A DNA stretch of 15,332 bases from Pseudomonadota bacterium (GTDB taxonomy: Bacteria > Pseudomonadota > Alphaproteobacteria > SMXQ01). Shown here in pieces: positions 6,291 through 14,469 of this stretch. The notes under the pieces were generated by a model. The model had not been told where the DNA came from, ran no database searches, and saw nothing but the letters and a program-made list of their open reading frames with translations. Position 1 is the stretch's first letter. The number at the start of each line of letters is the position of its first letter. The position numbers were made by a program, and so were the translations under genes. The stretch lies in assembly GCA_022562375.1 (NCBI GenBank), contig JADFPK010000019.1:1-15332 (forward strand), read 5' to 3'.

Positions 6291-6980
6291 ATGATGACGG
6301 GGAAGCACATTCTGCTGGTCGACGACGATGAGGATTTGGCGCAGTCCCTGGCGGAACAGCTCCAGCTTCACGAGGAGTTTTCGACCGTTCAGGCGCACAC
6401 CGGTCTGAGCGCGCTCGAAATCGTCAAAACCGATTATTTCGACGCCATCATCCTCGATATCGGCCTGCCGGACATGGACGGGCGCGAAGTCTGCCGCCTG
6501 ATGCGCCGCGCCGGTGTCAAGGCCCCTGTCATCATGCTTACCGGCGCCGATTCGGAAGCGGATACCATACTGGCGCTGGATTCGGGCGCCAACGATTACA
6601 TCACCAAGCCGTTCCGTCTCGGCGTGCTGCTGGCGCGGCTGCGGGCCCAACTGCGCCAGCACGAGCAAAGCGAGGACGCGGTGTTTACCATCGGTCCTTA
6701 CAATTTCCGCCCCAGCGCCAAGCTGTTGTTGGACACCGCGAGCAACAAGAAGGTCCGGCTGACGGAAAAAGAGACGGCGATCCTCAAATACCTCTACCGC
6801 GCCGGAAACAAGGTGGTGGGTCGGGAGACACTCCTCAACGAGGTATGGGGATACAACGCCAGCGTCACCACACACACGCTCGAGACCCATATTTACCGGT
6901 TGCGCCAGAAGATCGAGCGCAATCCCTCGGAGGCGGAAATTCTCATCACCGACAGGGGCGGATACCGCCTGGCGCCGTAA
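6291..6980 (+). CDS. OmpR/PhoB-family response regulator, no adjacent kinase
   Basis: This 229-residue two-domain regulator has its receiver at about 5-122: acidic cluster Asp11-Asp12-Asp13 in LLVDDDED, phospho-acceptor Asp56 in AIILDIGLPDMDG, switch Thr84 in MLTGAD, and Lys106 in ITKPF. The winged-helix DNA-binding domain occupies about 130-228: RLTEKETAILKYLYR (156-170), VVGRETLLNEVWGY (175-188), THTLETHIYRLRQKIE (194-209) as recognition helix, and the ITDRGGYRLAP wing. All phosphotransfer residues are intact, so it should be phosphorylated by a kinase encoded elsewhere. Two ATGs are adjacent (6291, 6294) and the ribosome binding site is poor. It is divergent from ribA and is followed 120 bases later by the MBL hydrolase gene, with a hairpin at its stop. 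The target genes are unknown. Control of the downstream run is possible. Confidence 0.92.
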   Translation: MMTGKHILLVDDDEDLAQSLAEQLQLHEEFSTVQAHTGLSALEIVKTDYFDAIILDIGLPDMDGREVCRLMRRAGVKAPVIMLTGADSEADTILALDSGANDYITKPFRLGVLLARLRAQLRQHEQSEDAVFTIGPYNFRPSAKLLLDTASNKKVRLTEKETAILKYLYRAGNKVVGRETLLNEVWGYNASVTTHTLETHIYRLRQKIERNPSEAEILITDRGGYRLAP

Positions 6981-7001
6981 AAGCGACGAAGCCGCCAGGC
7001 G
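6966..7001 (+). terminator. Hairpin spanning the response-regulator stop codon
   Basis: CGCCTGGCG (6966-6974) and CGCCAGGCG (6993-7001) pair perfectly over nine bases with an 18-base loop that contains the TAA stop. What follows is CCGATTTC and then a pyrimidine-rich stretch with short T runs, not an immediate U-tract. It may reduce read-through into the MBL gene or protect the 3' end. Confidence 0.35.
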
Positions 7002-7056
7002 CCGATTTCAAAATTCCCCTTTTCCTTGTCGTCCCGCTATTGCACACTACATGGCA

Positions 7057-7084
7057 GTGGCCGCGTGTCGACGAGCGCGGCCGC
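7057..7084 (+). other. Hairpin just upstream of the MBL-hydrolase ribosome binding site
   Basis: GTGGCCGCG (7057-7065) pairs with CGCGGCCGC (7076-7084) over nine bases with one G-U wobble. The ten-base loop contains GTCGAC. The stem ends nine bases before the AGGA at 7093-7096 that serves the ATG at 7101. It could influence translation or end a short transcript. With no U-run it is not a standard terminator. Confidence 0.3.
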
Positions 7085-7100
7085 GTGATATTAGGAAACT

Positions 7101-7928
7101 ATGGCCGAGCAAGACGATTTCTGGATCCGGTTCTGGGGTGTGCGCGGCTCCATCGCCTGTCCCGGCGGCGATACGCTCCGCTACGGTGGCAACACGTCTT
7201 GCGTCGAGGTCAGGTGCGGTTCGCGCCTTTTGATATTCGACTGCGGTACCGGCGCGCGGGTGTTCGGCAGCCAGCTTGAGGCGCCGCTGGACGCCGATCT
7301 GTATTTCTCCCACACTCATTTCGATCACATTTGCGGCGTGCCGTTTTTCGCCCCGGTGTTCGTGCCGGGCAACAAGTTGCGTCTATGGGCCGGTCACCTG
7401 AAGGAGGAATCGACGATCCGCGAGGTCCTGTGCTCGATGATGATCGATCCGCTTTTCCCGATACCACCGGACGCCATGCGCGCCGACATCGCCTATAACG
7501 ACTTCAAGGCCGGCGAGACCTTGAACCCGGCGCCGGGCATCACTCTCAAGACCACTCCCTTGAACCACCCCAACGGGGCGACGGGGTACCGCATCGAGTT
7601 CGCCGGCAAGTCGGTGTGCTACGTCACCGACACCGAACACGTCATCGGCACCCCCGATGAGAATGTATTGCGGTTGATCGAGGGGGCCGATCTGTTGATT
7701 TACGATGCCACCTACACCGACGACGAATACCCCAAGTACGAGGGATGGGGGCATTCGACATGGCAGGAAGGGGCGAGGCTGTGCGAGGCGGCGGGGGTGA
7801 AAGGCTACGCCGTGTTTCACCACGAACCCAGCCATGACGATGCCTTCATGGACCGCATTGCCGAGGCGGTCGACCGGATGCATCCAGGCGCCGTCGTCGC
7901 CCGCGAGGGATTGATCCTAAGGCCGTGA
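7101..7928 (+). CDS. MBL-fold metal-dependent hydrolase (PhnP/RNase Z-like phosphodiesterase group)
   Basis: This 275-residue cytoplasmic protein has the full metallo-beta-lactamase-fold metal set. FWGVRGSIACPGGDTLRYGGNT (11-32) is the usual N-terminus, HTHFDH (71-76) is the main motif, His156 lies in TTPLNHPNG, Asp177 in YVTDTEH, GHST at 217-220, and His240/241 in FHHEPSHDD. The FWGVRGS start and the GHS motif place it with the phosphodiesterase-like branch (PhnP, RNase Z relatives) and not with beta-lactamases. The substrate is probably a phosphodiester but cannot be named. AGGA four bases before ATG gives a good start. Its stop overlaps the methyltransferase start (GTGA). It lies two genes before an adenylate cyclase, which makes a cyclic-nucleotide phosphodiesterase an attractive but unproven idea. 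Confidence 0.88.
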   Translation: MAEQDDFWIRFWGVRGSIACPGGDTLRYGGNTSCVEVRCGSRLLIFDCGTGARVFGSQLEAPLDADLYFSHTHFDHICGVPFFAPVFVPGNKLRLWAGHLKEESTIREVLCSMMIDPLFPIPPDAMRADIAYNDFKAGETLNPAPGITLKTTPLNHPNGATGYRIEFAGKSVCYVTDTEHVIGTPDENVLRLIEGADLLIYDATYTDDEYPKYEGWGHSTWQEGARLCEAAGVKGYAVFHHEPSHDDAFMDRIAEAVDRMHPGAVVAREGLILRP

Positions 7929-8860
7929 ATGCGAGACCGACCGGGCTTTCGGGGACCGGCGTCCAGGGCCGCCGAAGGCGTCGGCGTTTGCGGTTCCGCC
8001 AGTGGTTTTCACCCGGCGCCAAACGGCTCGTGGCCGGCCTGTCGACGGTGCTGGGAATCAAGCCGCTCGGTTTTTTCATTCCCTACCGTTATGCCGCACA
8101 AGCGGCGAGCGCCGCCGCCGTGTCCTTCGCCGGCGTCGAGGAGATATTCGCCGACGCAGGGGAAAGCTTTGGCGCCGTCATCGACGAAATCGAGGCATGC
8201 GCGCCGGCGCTGCGCGCCATTGCCGGCGACGGCGGCGGGGCGGATGGCGCCAGGCCCCACTTTCGCCAGGGGTTGTTTTCACGCTTGGACGCCGCCGCCG
8301 CCTATGCCCTGGTCCGTCGATACCGGCCGCGGCGCATCGTCGAGATCGGCGCCGGTTATTCGACCCGTTTCCTGGCAAGAGCGGTCGCCGACGGGGGTTT
8401 CGAGTGCCACATCACGACCATCGACCCGGCGCCGCGCAAGGTCGTCGACCTGCCGGGCATCGAGATCATCGAGACGACCGTGCAGGAGGCCGGCCGCGCC
8501 CCCTTCGACGCCCTGTCGCCGGGTGATTTCCTGGTCGTCGATTCAAGCCACATCCTGATGCCCGGCAGCGATGTCGATATGGTGCTGAATACCCTTTTGC
8601 CGAGGGCGCCTCGGGGCCTATGGGTGCATTTCCACGACATTTTCCTGCCCGATGCCTATCCCCGCGAATGGGACTGGCGCGCCTATAACGAACAGAACGC
8701 CGTCGCCGCCCTGTTGACCGGGGGCGAAGCCTTCGAGGTGCTGTTCGCCAGCCATTACGCCGCCACCCGGATGTGGGATCGGCTGGCGGAAACCGTGATT
8801 GGCGAGATCGGCCTGCCCGACGGCGCTTTCGAAACAAGCCTGTGGCTGAGGAAGAGATGA
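7925..8860 (+). CDS. Class I SAM-dependent methyltransferase
   Basis: This 311-residue protein has a Rossmann methyltransferase domain at about 115-285. Motif I is RIVEIGAGYSTRFLA (137-151), the acidic motif II is ITTIDPAP (163-170, Asp167), and the later strands are FLVVDSSHI (202-210) and LWVHFHDIFLPDAYP (232-246). The VHFHDIFLP...W pattern is frequent in methyltransferases of surface-polysaccharide loci (Methyltransf_24-like), but no such locus is present here. The first 60 residues carry a very basic run (RRRRRRLRFRQW) and a hydrophobic stretch near 33-56, which may bind membrane or nucleic acid. The GTG start at 7925 overlaps the MBL stop by four bases, so it is probably translated by coupling. 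The alternative is a later start, since the basic leader could be untranslated. The acceptor is unknown. Confidence 0.85.
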   Translation: MNARPTGLSGTGVQGRRRRRRLRFRQWFSPGAKRLVAGLSTVLGIKPLGFFIPYRYAAQAASAAAVSFAGVEEIFADAGESFGAVIDEIEACAPALRAIAGDGGGADGARPHFRQGLFSRLDAAAAYALVRRYRPRRIVEIGAGYSTRFLARAVADGGFECHITTIDPAPRKVVDLPGIEIIETTVQEAGRAPFDALSPGDFLVVDSSHILMPGSDVDMVLNTLLPRAPRGLWVHFHDIFLPDAYPREWDWRAYNEQNAVAALLTGGEAFEVLFASHYAATRMWDRLAETVIGEIGLPDGAFETSLWLRKR

Positions 8861-8958
8861 CGGTGCTCAGGAGCCGTTCACGAGGTTATTACCCGGCGTG
8901 AGGCCCAGGCGCGCTATGATGGCCCGCCGGCATCGCAACACAGGCGCGGTGAATCATC

Positions 8959-10302
8959 ATGGACTGGATCATACGGGTGCTCGGACAGTCCGGTGAAGCC
9001 GATCTGCCGGAACGGGTGCGGACGGCGATCCGTGATCAGCAGGACGCCAGCGAGATTCTCATCGGTTGGGTCCAGCTTACCGTCGTCTTCATCTTCGCCA
9101 TTCTTTATACCGTCGCGCCCAAGGCCTTCCCCGCCGATGTCGGCTTCGCGCCGGTGCCGTGGGCCCTGACCGCCTATTTCGCCTTTACCGTCGTCCGTAT
9201 CGTCGTGGCCTATCGTTCACGGCTGCCCAACTGGCTGTTGTCGGTGTCGGTGGTCCTGGACATGACGCTTCTGTTGGGGACCATCTGGAGTTTCCATCTG
9301 CAGTATGAACAACCGCCGTCTTTTTACCTCAAGGCGCCGACGCTGCTTTATGTCTTCATCTTCATCGCCTTGCGGGCCCTGAGATTCGAGGCTCACTATG
9401 TCGTGCTCGCCGGTTTCGTGGCGGCGATCGGCTGGCTGGTCATGGCGTTCTACGCCGCCACCGCCGATCCCAGCGGCGCCATGATCACCCGGGATTACGT
9501 CCGCTACATGACCACCAACTCCATCCTGCTCGGCGCCGAGTTCGACAAGGTGATCTCCATCCTGCTGGTGACCGCCATCATCGCCGTCGCCATCACCCGG
9601 GCCCGGCGGCTGCTGGTCCGGGCGGTGGCGGAGGGCGCCGCCGCCCAGGACCTGTCGCGTTTCTTCGCGCCCGAGATCGCCAAGCGGATCACGGCGTCGG
9701 AGGCGCGCGTCAAGGCCGGCCAGGGTATCAACCGCGATGCCGCCATCCTCAATGTCGATGTGCGCGGCTTCACGATCTTGGCGGCGCACATGCCGGCCAA
9801 CGATCTCATCGCCCTTCTCGCCCAGTATCAGTCGCGCATGGTGCCGGTGATCCAGCGCCATAACGGCACCATCGACAAGTTTCTCGGCGACGGCATCATG
9901 GCGACCTTCGGGGCGACGTCGACATCGGAGACCTACACCGCGGACGCCATCAGGGCGGTGGACGAGGTGATGGAGACGGTCGACGCCTGGAACGCCGAAC
10001 GGGCGGGCGAAGGAAAGGAGCCTCTCAGAATCGGCGCGGCGGTCGCCACCGGCCGCATCGTCTTCGGCGCCGTCGGTGACGAGACCCGGCTCGAGTACAC
10101 GGTCATCGGCGATGCGGTCAACGTCTGCGCCAAGCTCGAGAAGCACACCAAGGTGGAAAAAGTGCGGGCGCTGGCGACCGCCGGCGCTTACGAGAAGGCC
10201 CTGGCCCAGGGGTACGCGCCCAAGGCGCCGCCGGAGAGGCGTCCCCGGCGCCATATCGTCGGCATGGAAGAGCCCCTCGATATCGTCGTGCTGGCGAGTT
10301 GA
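8959..10302 (+). CDS. Membrane-anchored class III adenylate cyclase
   Basis: This 447-residue protein makes cAMP from ATP at the inner face of the membrane. About six membrane helices lie between 34 and 215 (for example 34-52, 68-85, 92-112, 127-141, 147-167, 198-213). A linker FFAPEIAKRI (235-244) leads to the catalytic domain at about 260-425. The metal aspartates are Asp267 in LNVDVRGFT and Asp311 in KFLGDGIMATFG. The base-selecting pair is Lys307 and Thr381 (YTVIGDAVN), which points to ATP and not GTP. Asn388 is present, but the transition-state arginine four residues later is Lys392 (NVCAKLEKHTK). The active form should be a homodimer. The ribosome binding site is weak (GGTG before ATCATC). 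It starts 98 bases after the methyltransferase gene, with TATGAT at 8915, so it may have its own promoter. It converges with the ABC operon. Confidence 0.92.
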   Translation: MDWIIRVLGQSGEADLPERVRTAIRDQQDASEILIGWVQLTVVFIFAILYTVAPKAFPADVGFAPVPWALTAYFAFTVVRIVVAYRSRLPNWLLSVSVVLDMTLLLGTIWSFHLQYEQPPSFYLKAPTLLYVFIFIALRALRFEAHYVVLAGFVAAIGWLVMAFYAATADPSGAMITRDYVRYMTTNSILLGAEFDKVISILLVTAIIAVAITRARRLLVRAVAEGAAAQDLSRFFAPEIAKRITASEARVKAGQGINRDAAILNVDVRGFTILAAHMPANDLIALLAQYQSRMVPVIQRHNGTIDKFLGDGIMATFGATSTSETYTADAIRAVDEVMETVDAWNAERAGEGKEPLRIGAAVATGRIVFGAVGDETRLEYTVIGDAVNVCAKLEKHTKVEKVRALATAGAYEKALAQGYAPKAPPERRPRRHIVGMEEPLDIVVLAS

Positions 10303-10320
10303 GCGCCGCCGCGCCGGGCT

Positions 10321-11499
10321 CTAACGATAGGGGTCGGCGGCGTCGCGCAGACCGTCGCCGAGGAAATTGAACGCCAGCACGATGACGACGATCGGCACGC
10401 CGGGCAGCATCAGCCAGGGATAAAGCGCCACCACATTCATGTTCTGGGCTTCGTTCAGCAGCACCCCCCAACTGGTGATCGGCGGGCGCAGACCGAGGCC
10501 GAGGAAGCTGAGCGCGGTCTCGCCGAGGATCATGCTTGGTATCGAAAGCGTCGCCGACGCGATCAGATGAGACAGGAAGTTGGGCAGGAGATGGCGCCCG
10601 ATCACCCGCCGGGGCTTGGCGCCCATGAGGACGGCGGCGGTGCAGAAGTCCTCTTCGCGGAGCGCCAAGAGCTTGGAGCGCACGGCCCGCGCCAGGCCCG
10701 TCCAGTCGAGAAGGCCGAGGATGATGGTGATGCCGAAATAGATGAAGATGGGGCTCCAGGTCACCGGCAGGGCGGCCGACAACGCCATCCACAAGGGCAA
10801 CTCGGGAAACGAGCGCAGGACTTCGATCAGCCGTTGCACGACGCTGTCGATCCAGCCCCCGTAATAACCGGCAAGCCCGCCGAAAAACAGGGCGAGGACG
10901 AAGCTGATGGTGATGCCGATAATGCCGACGGTCAGCGAGATTCGCGCGCCGTATATGATGCGCGAGAGCATATCCCGCCCCAGCCGGTCGGTGCCGAGCC
11001 AGAAAAAGGTGCCGCCCTCGGCCGGACAGACCAGGTGGAATCGCCCCTCGATCAGGCCCCAGAACCGGTAACCGTCACCGAGACAGAAGAACCGCAGGGG
11101 CTGGACCTTTTGGGGATTCTCCCGGTATTCCCGCTTCAGGGTCTCGAGATCGAGCCGGGCCGTCGTGCCGTAGACGAAGGGTCCGACGAATCGGCCTTCA
11201 TGGAACAGATGAAGCGCTTGCGGCGGCGCGTGGATGAAGGCGGAGTTCCGGCTGTGCAGGTTATAGGGCGCGAGGATTTCGCTCATCAGGATGGAGCCGT
11301 ACATGACCAGCAGCACGACCCCCGATATCACCGCCAGACGGTGGCGCTTGAGCTTCCACCACATCAGCCGCCATTGCGAAGCGAGGTAATAGCGTTCCTG
11401 CTCGGGCGTGATCGTCTCCGTCACTTCCGGTTCGAACGGGACCGTCGAGACGAAATGATCGAGCGGGCCGTCCGCTCCTTGGTCGCCGCTAGAGCTCAT
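10321..11499 (-). CDS. OppC/DppC-like ABC transporter permease with long periplasmic insertion
   Basis: This 392-residue inner-membrane permease belongs to a peptide/nickel/opine-type importer. The N-terminal 50 residues are cytoplasmic, and helix 1 is RLAVISGVVLLVMYGSILMSEI (54-75). The family motif LGTDRLGRDMLSRIIYGARISL is at 168-189, further helices lie at about 191-214, 233-265 and 310-335, and the coupling EAA loop is AVLMGAKPRRVIGRHLLPN (289-307). Helix 6 near 360-380 precedes GDGLRDAADPYR, a typical OppC end. Between helix 1 and the LGTD motif lie about 90 periplasmic residues (LHSRNSAF...LVCPAEGGTFFW), which is longer than in E. coli OppC and contains two cysteines (139, 158). The start is ATG at 11499, which overlaps the OppB stop as ATGA. 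The open frame extends upstream but that part is antisense to OppB. It pairs with the OppB-like permease. Confidence 0.92.
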   Translation of the reverse strand: MSSSGDQGADGPLDHFVSTVPFEPEVTETITPEQERYYLASQWRLMWWKLKRHRLAVISGVVLLVMYGSILMSEILAPYNLHSRNSAFIHAPPQALHLFHEGRFVGPFVYGTTARLDLETLKREYRENPQKVQPLRFFCLGDGYRFWGLIEGRFHLVCPAEGGTFFWLGTDRLGRDMLSRIIYGARISLTVGIIGITISFVLALFFGGLAGYYGGWIDSVVQRLIEVLRSFPELPLWMALSAALPVTWSPIFIYFGITIILGLLDWTGLARAVRSKLLALREEDFCTAAVLMGAKPRRVIGRHLLPNFLSHLIASATLSIPSMILGETALSFLGLGLRPPITSWGVLLNEAQNMNVVALYPWLMLPGVPIVVIVLAFNFLGDGLRDAADPYR

Positions 11500-12491
11500 C
11501 GCGAACGGCCCCCGTGCAGGCGGATGCGAGGATCGAGCGCGGCCAGCGCGATATCGGAGACGAACACCCCGATCACCGTGAGGACCGCCAGGCACATCAG
11601 CAGGAAACCGGCGAGGTACATGTCCTGGCTTTGCAACGCCCGCAGCAGCAGCGGGCCGGTCGTCGGCAGCGACAGAACCACGGCGACGATGGTGGCGCCG
11701 GAGATGATCTGGGGCAGGAGATTGCCGATGTCGGCGATGAAGGGGTTGAGCGCCATGCGCAGGGGATATTTGAGCGCCCTCAACGGCGGCAGTCCCTTGG
11801 CCCGGGCGGTGACGACGTAAGGCTTGTCGAGCTCGTCCAAGAGGTTGGCGCGCAGTCGGCGAATCATACTGGCGGTGCCCGAGGTGCCGATGACGACGAC
11901 CGGAATCCAGAGATGCTCCAGAATCGATAGGATCTTGCCCACGCTCCAGGGGGCGTCGATGTAGCTGGGGTCCATCAATCCGCCGATCGAGGTGCCGAAG
12001 GTGACGTTGGCGAAATAGAGGAATATCAGCGCCAGCAGGAAATTCGGCGTCGCCAGCCCCAGAAAGCCGATGAAGGTAAGGGTATGATCGGCGACGCTGT
12101 ATTGATGGGTGGCGGAATAGACGCCGATGGGGAAAGCCACCAGATAGGTGAAGATGATGGTGCCGATGGCGACGATCATCGACAGGAACAGCCTGTCGCC
12201 GACGACCTCCGTGACCGGCAGGTTGTACTCGAAGGCGTAGCCGAAATCCCCCTCGGCCATACCGGCGACCCACATCAGGTACTGCTCGACCAGCGATTTG
12301 TCGAAGCCGTACTGCTGGCGCAGGAACTCGAGTTTTTCCTGGTTGACGGTCTCGCCCTGACTCCGCAACTCGTTGACCAGCGTCGTCAGATAGTCGCCCG
12401 GCGGCAGCTGGATGATGACGAAGATGAGGACGCTGATGGCAAGCAGCGTCGGCACCATGATGAACACGCGGTGGATCAGATATGTGAACAT
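11496..12491 (-). CDS. OppB/DppB-like ABC transporter permease
   Basis: This 331-residue inner-membrane permease has its first helix at MFTYLIHRVFIMVPTLLAISVLIFVIIQLPPGD (1-33), which is the standard OppB opening. It is followed by a periplasmic segment with YGFDKSLVEQYLMWVAGM (61-78), GDFGYAFEYNLPV (81-93), and helices near 102-125, 136-160, 192-210, 255-275 and 295-315. The cytoplasmic coupling loop is YVVTARAKGLPPLRALKYPLRMALNP (225-250). It ends with ALDPRIR, as the family does. I chose ATG at 12491 over the upstream frame start at 12635 because AAGGG stands ten bases before it and the extra upstream residues overlap the ATPase gene and look non-coding. It begins 49 bases after the ATPase stop and overlaps the OppC gene by four bases. 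Confidence 0.93.
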   Translation of the reverse strand: MFTYLIHRVFIMVPTLLAISVLIFVIIQLPPGDYLTTLVNELRSQGETVNQEKLEFLRQQYGFDKSLVEQYLMWVAGMAEGDFGYAFEYNLPVTEVVGDRLFLSMIVAIGTIIFTYLVAFPIGVYSATHQYSVADHTLTFIGFLGLATPNFLLALIFLYFANVTFGTSIGGLMDPSYIDAPWSVGKILSILEHLWIPVVVIGTSGTASMIRRLRANLLDELDKPYVVTARAKGLPPLRALKYPLRMALNPFIADIGNLLPQIISGATIVAVVLSLPTTGPLLLRALQSQDMYLAGFLLMCLAVLTVIGVFVSDIALAALDPRIRLHGGRSR

Positions 12492-12540
12492 GATGGTGTC
12501 ACCCTTCGATGAAAGTAAGTACTGATTAGCTCGACCGTCA

Positions 12541-14469
12541 TTACGATAATTCCTTCGATCCCCGCCCGAGGCCGGTGTCGTCCGTTGCCCTAACGAAATG
12601 ATCCTCGCCAAGGGCGATGAGCCTCGGTCGGGCATCGGCCGAGACGGTGAAGGGCGGCGGCCACCAGGCCGGATCCGAGGCCTTTCCCTCCATCAGCCCG
12701 TCGAAATCGAGCCGTTGCGCCGGATCGGGCTCCGGGATCGCCGCCAGCAGCGCCTTGGTGTAGGGGTGGACGGGATCGCGGAACAGCACTTCGCACGGCG
12801 CCACCTCGACGATCTTGCCGGCGCACATCACCATGATCCTGTCGGCGATATAGTTCACCACCGCGAGGTTGTGCGAGATGAACAGATAGGTGACTTGGAG
12901 CTCCTCCTTCAAATCCTTCAGCAGGTTGAGGATCTGCGCCTGGATCGAGACATCCAGCGCCGAGACCGGCTCGTCGCAGATCAAGAGCTCGGGCTTGAGC
13001 GCCAGCGCCCTCGCGATGCCGATGCGCTGGCGTTGACCGCCGGAGAAACTGTGGGGGTAGCGGTTGAACGCCCAGATATCCAGGCCCACCAGGTTCAGAA
13101 GCTCCTTCACCATCTCGGTCCGGATCGCGCTATCGCCGATGCCATGGATGAGCAACGGTTCATTGACGATGTCGAAGACGGTCATCCGCGGATTGAGCGA
13201 CCCGAAAGGGTCCTGGAAGATGAACTGGATCTTGCGCCTGAAGGGGATCAGCTCGGCGTCGCTAAGGCCGATCACATCGACCGGCCGGCCGGCGTCGTTG
13301 AAGATGAGCTCGCCTTCATCCGGCGTCACCGCCCCGACCAGACATTTGCTCAGCGTCGTCTTGCCGCAGCCGCTTTCGCCGACCAGGCCGAGACACTCGC
13401 CACGCCGGATCTCGAAGTCGACGTCATCGATGGCGGTCACCAGCCGGTCGGCGCCACGGCCGAAATACAGGTCCTTGCGGATCTTGAACCTCTTGGTCAG
13501 GCCGCGCGCGGTGACGAGGGCGCCGGGACCGGCATCGGAGCGGCGAACGTCGGAGGCCAACAGCTGGGCCGAGCGGAACTTGATCTCGCGGATCGGCGTC
13601 AACCGTTCGTCGGGCCCGAGGCCGAAACGCGGCACCGCCCTTAACAGCGCCCGGAGGTAAGGATGGCCGGGGCGGTTGAAGATGTCCTCCAGCGTGCCGC
13701 TCTCCATGACGCTGCCGCGGTACAAAACCACGACCTCCTCGGCGACGTTGGCGACCACGCCGAGGTCATGGGTGATCATCAAGACCGCCATGCCGAGCTC
13801 GGACTGCAGGTCACGGATCAGTTTCAGGATTTGGGCCTGGATGGTGACGTCAAGCGCCGTGGTCGGTTCGTCGGCGATCAACAACGCCGGGCGGCAGACC
13901 AGAGCCATGGCGATCATCGCCCGCTGGCGCAGCCCGCCCGAAAGCTCGAACGGGTAGGTGCGCATCGCCGTCGTGGCGTCGGGGAAGCCGACAAGGTCGA
14001 GCGTCTCGGCGCAGATCCCCCGGCCGTCCTTCTGGCTAACATCGCTGTGCAGGTGCAGGCACTCGCGGATCTGGTCGCCGATGGTGTGCAGCGGCGACAG
14101 CGATGTCATCGGCTCCTGGAAAATGATCGAGATCCGCTTGCCCCGGATCGCCCGCATACCGGTGCTGTCCGGCGCCAATTTAGCGATGTCGACGGTGCCC
14201 GGCGGCGCCCGGCCGCCGTTCCCCGCCGCCGTCTCTTTTGCCGGCCGCGGATTGGTGAACAGGATCTCGCCGCCGGTGATGGCGCCGTTTCTGGGCAGGA
14301 TGCCCATGATCGCCTGCGAGATGACGGACTTGCCGGAACCGGACTCACCGACCAGCGCCACCGTCGATCCTTGACGAACCCTGAAACTGGCGCCATCGAC
14401 CGCCTTGACTTCGCCGCCGGGGATCTTGAAGGCGATCTTGAGATCGTTGACCTTGAGGATTTCGGTCAT
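12541..14469 (-). CDS. Fused double ATPase of a peptide/opine-type ABC importer (OppD+OppF in one chain)
   Basis: This 642-residue protein carries two complete nucleotide-binding domains. In domain 1 Walker A is GESGSGKS (41-48), the Q-loop is Gln118, the signature is LSGGLRQR (176-183), Walker B is LLIADEP (196-202) with catalytic Glu201, and the switch is His234. In domain 2 Walker A is GESGCGKT (364-371), the Q-loop is Gln419, the signature is FSGGQRQR (475-482), Walker B is LLICDEP (495-501) with Glu500, and the switch is His533. HPYLRALL and [16 protein letters not shown] are the typical OppD/OppF tails. It powers the two permeases encoded next. It is cytoplasmic and associated with the inner membrane. 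Domain 1 carries a Gly/Pro-rich insertion (72-100) before the Q-loop. The ATG at 14469 has no clear ribosome binding site, and a 26-codon frame upstream ends on it (ATGA). The substrate class is not determined, since no binding protein is visible. Confidence 0.94.
   Translation of the reverse strand: MTEILKVNDLKIAFKIPGGEVKAVDGASFRVRQGSTVALVGESGSGKSVISQAIMGILPRNGAITGGEILFTNPRPAKETAAGNGGRAPPGTVDIAKLAPDSTGMRAIRGKRISIIFQEPMTSLSPLHTIGDQIRECLHLHSDVSQKDGRGICAETLDLVGFPDATTAMRTYPFELSGGLRQRAMIAMALVCRPALLIADEPTTALDVTIQAQILKLIRDLQSELGMAVLMITHDLGVVANVAEEVVVLYRGSVMESGTLEDIFNRPGHPYLRALLRAVPRFGLGPDERLTPIREIKFRSAQLLASDVRRSDAGPGALVTARGLTKRFKIRKDLYFGRGADRLVTAIDDVDFEIRRGECLGLVGESGCGKTTLSKCLVGAVTPDEGELIFNDAGRPVDVIGLSDAELIPFRRKIQFIFQDPFGSLNPRMTVFDIVNEPLLIHGIGDSAIRTEMVKELLNLVGLDIWAFNRYPHSFSGGQRQRIGIARALALKPELLICDEPVSALDVSIQAQILNLLKDLKEELQVTYLFISHNLAVVNYIADRIMVMCAGKIVEVAPCEVLFRDPVHPYTKALLAAIPEPDPAQRLDFDGLMEGKASDPAWWPPPFTVSADARPRLIALGEDHFVRATDDTGLGRGSKELS

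Noticed and set aside
6283..6294. Mini-frame ATG GTG CGA TGA overlapping the regulator start
   Set aside because: Three codons with a poor ribosome binding site are too likely by chance to claim a leader peptide.
11500..12273. Upstream extension of the OppC frame (650-residue reading)
   Set aside because: The extra residues overlap OppB in another frame and are Arg/His/Pro-rich. The ATGA overlap at 11496-11499 fixes the true start.
12492..12635. Upstream extension of OppB to 12635
   Set aside because: It would overlap the end of the ATPase gene, and the residues do not look like a permease N-terminus. ATG at 12491 starts the standard OppB helix.
12598..13644. 348-residue + strand frame across the ATPase gene
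   Set aside because: It is antisense to two perfect nucleotide-binding domains. The Arg/Asp/Gly/Val-rich product has no family features.
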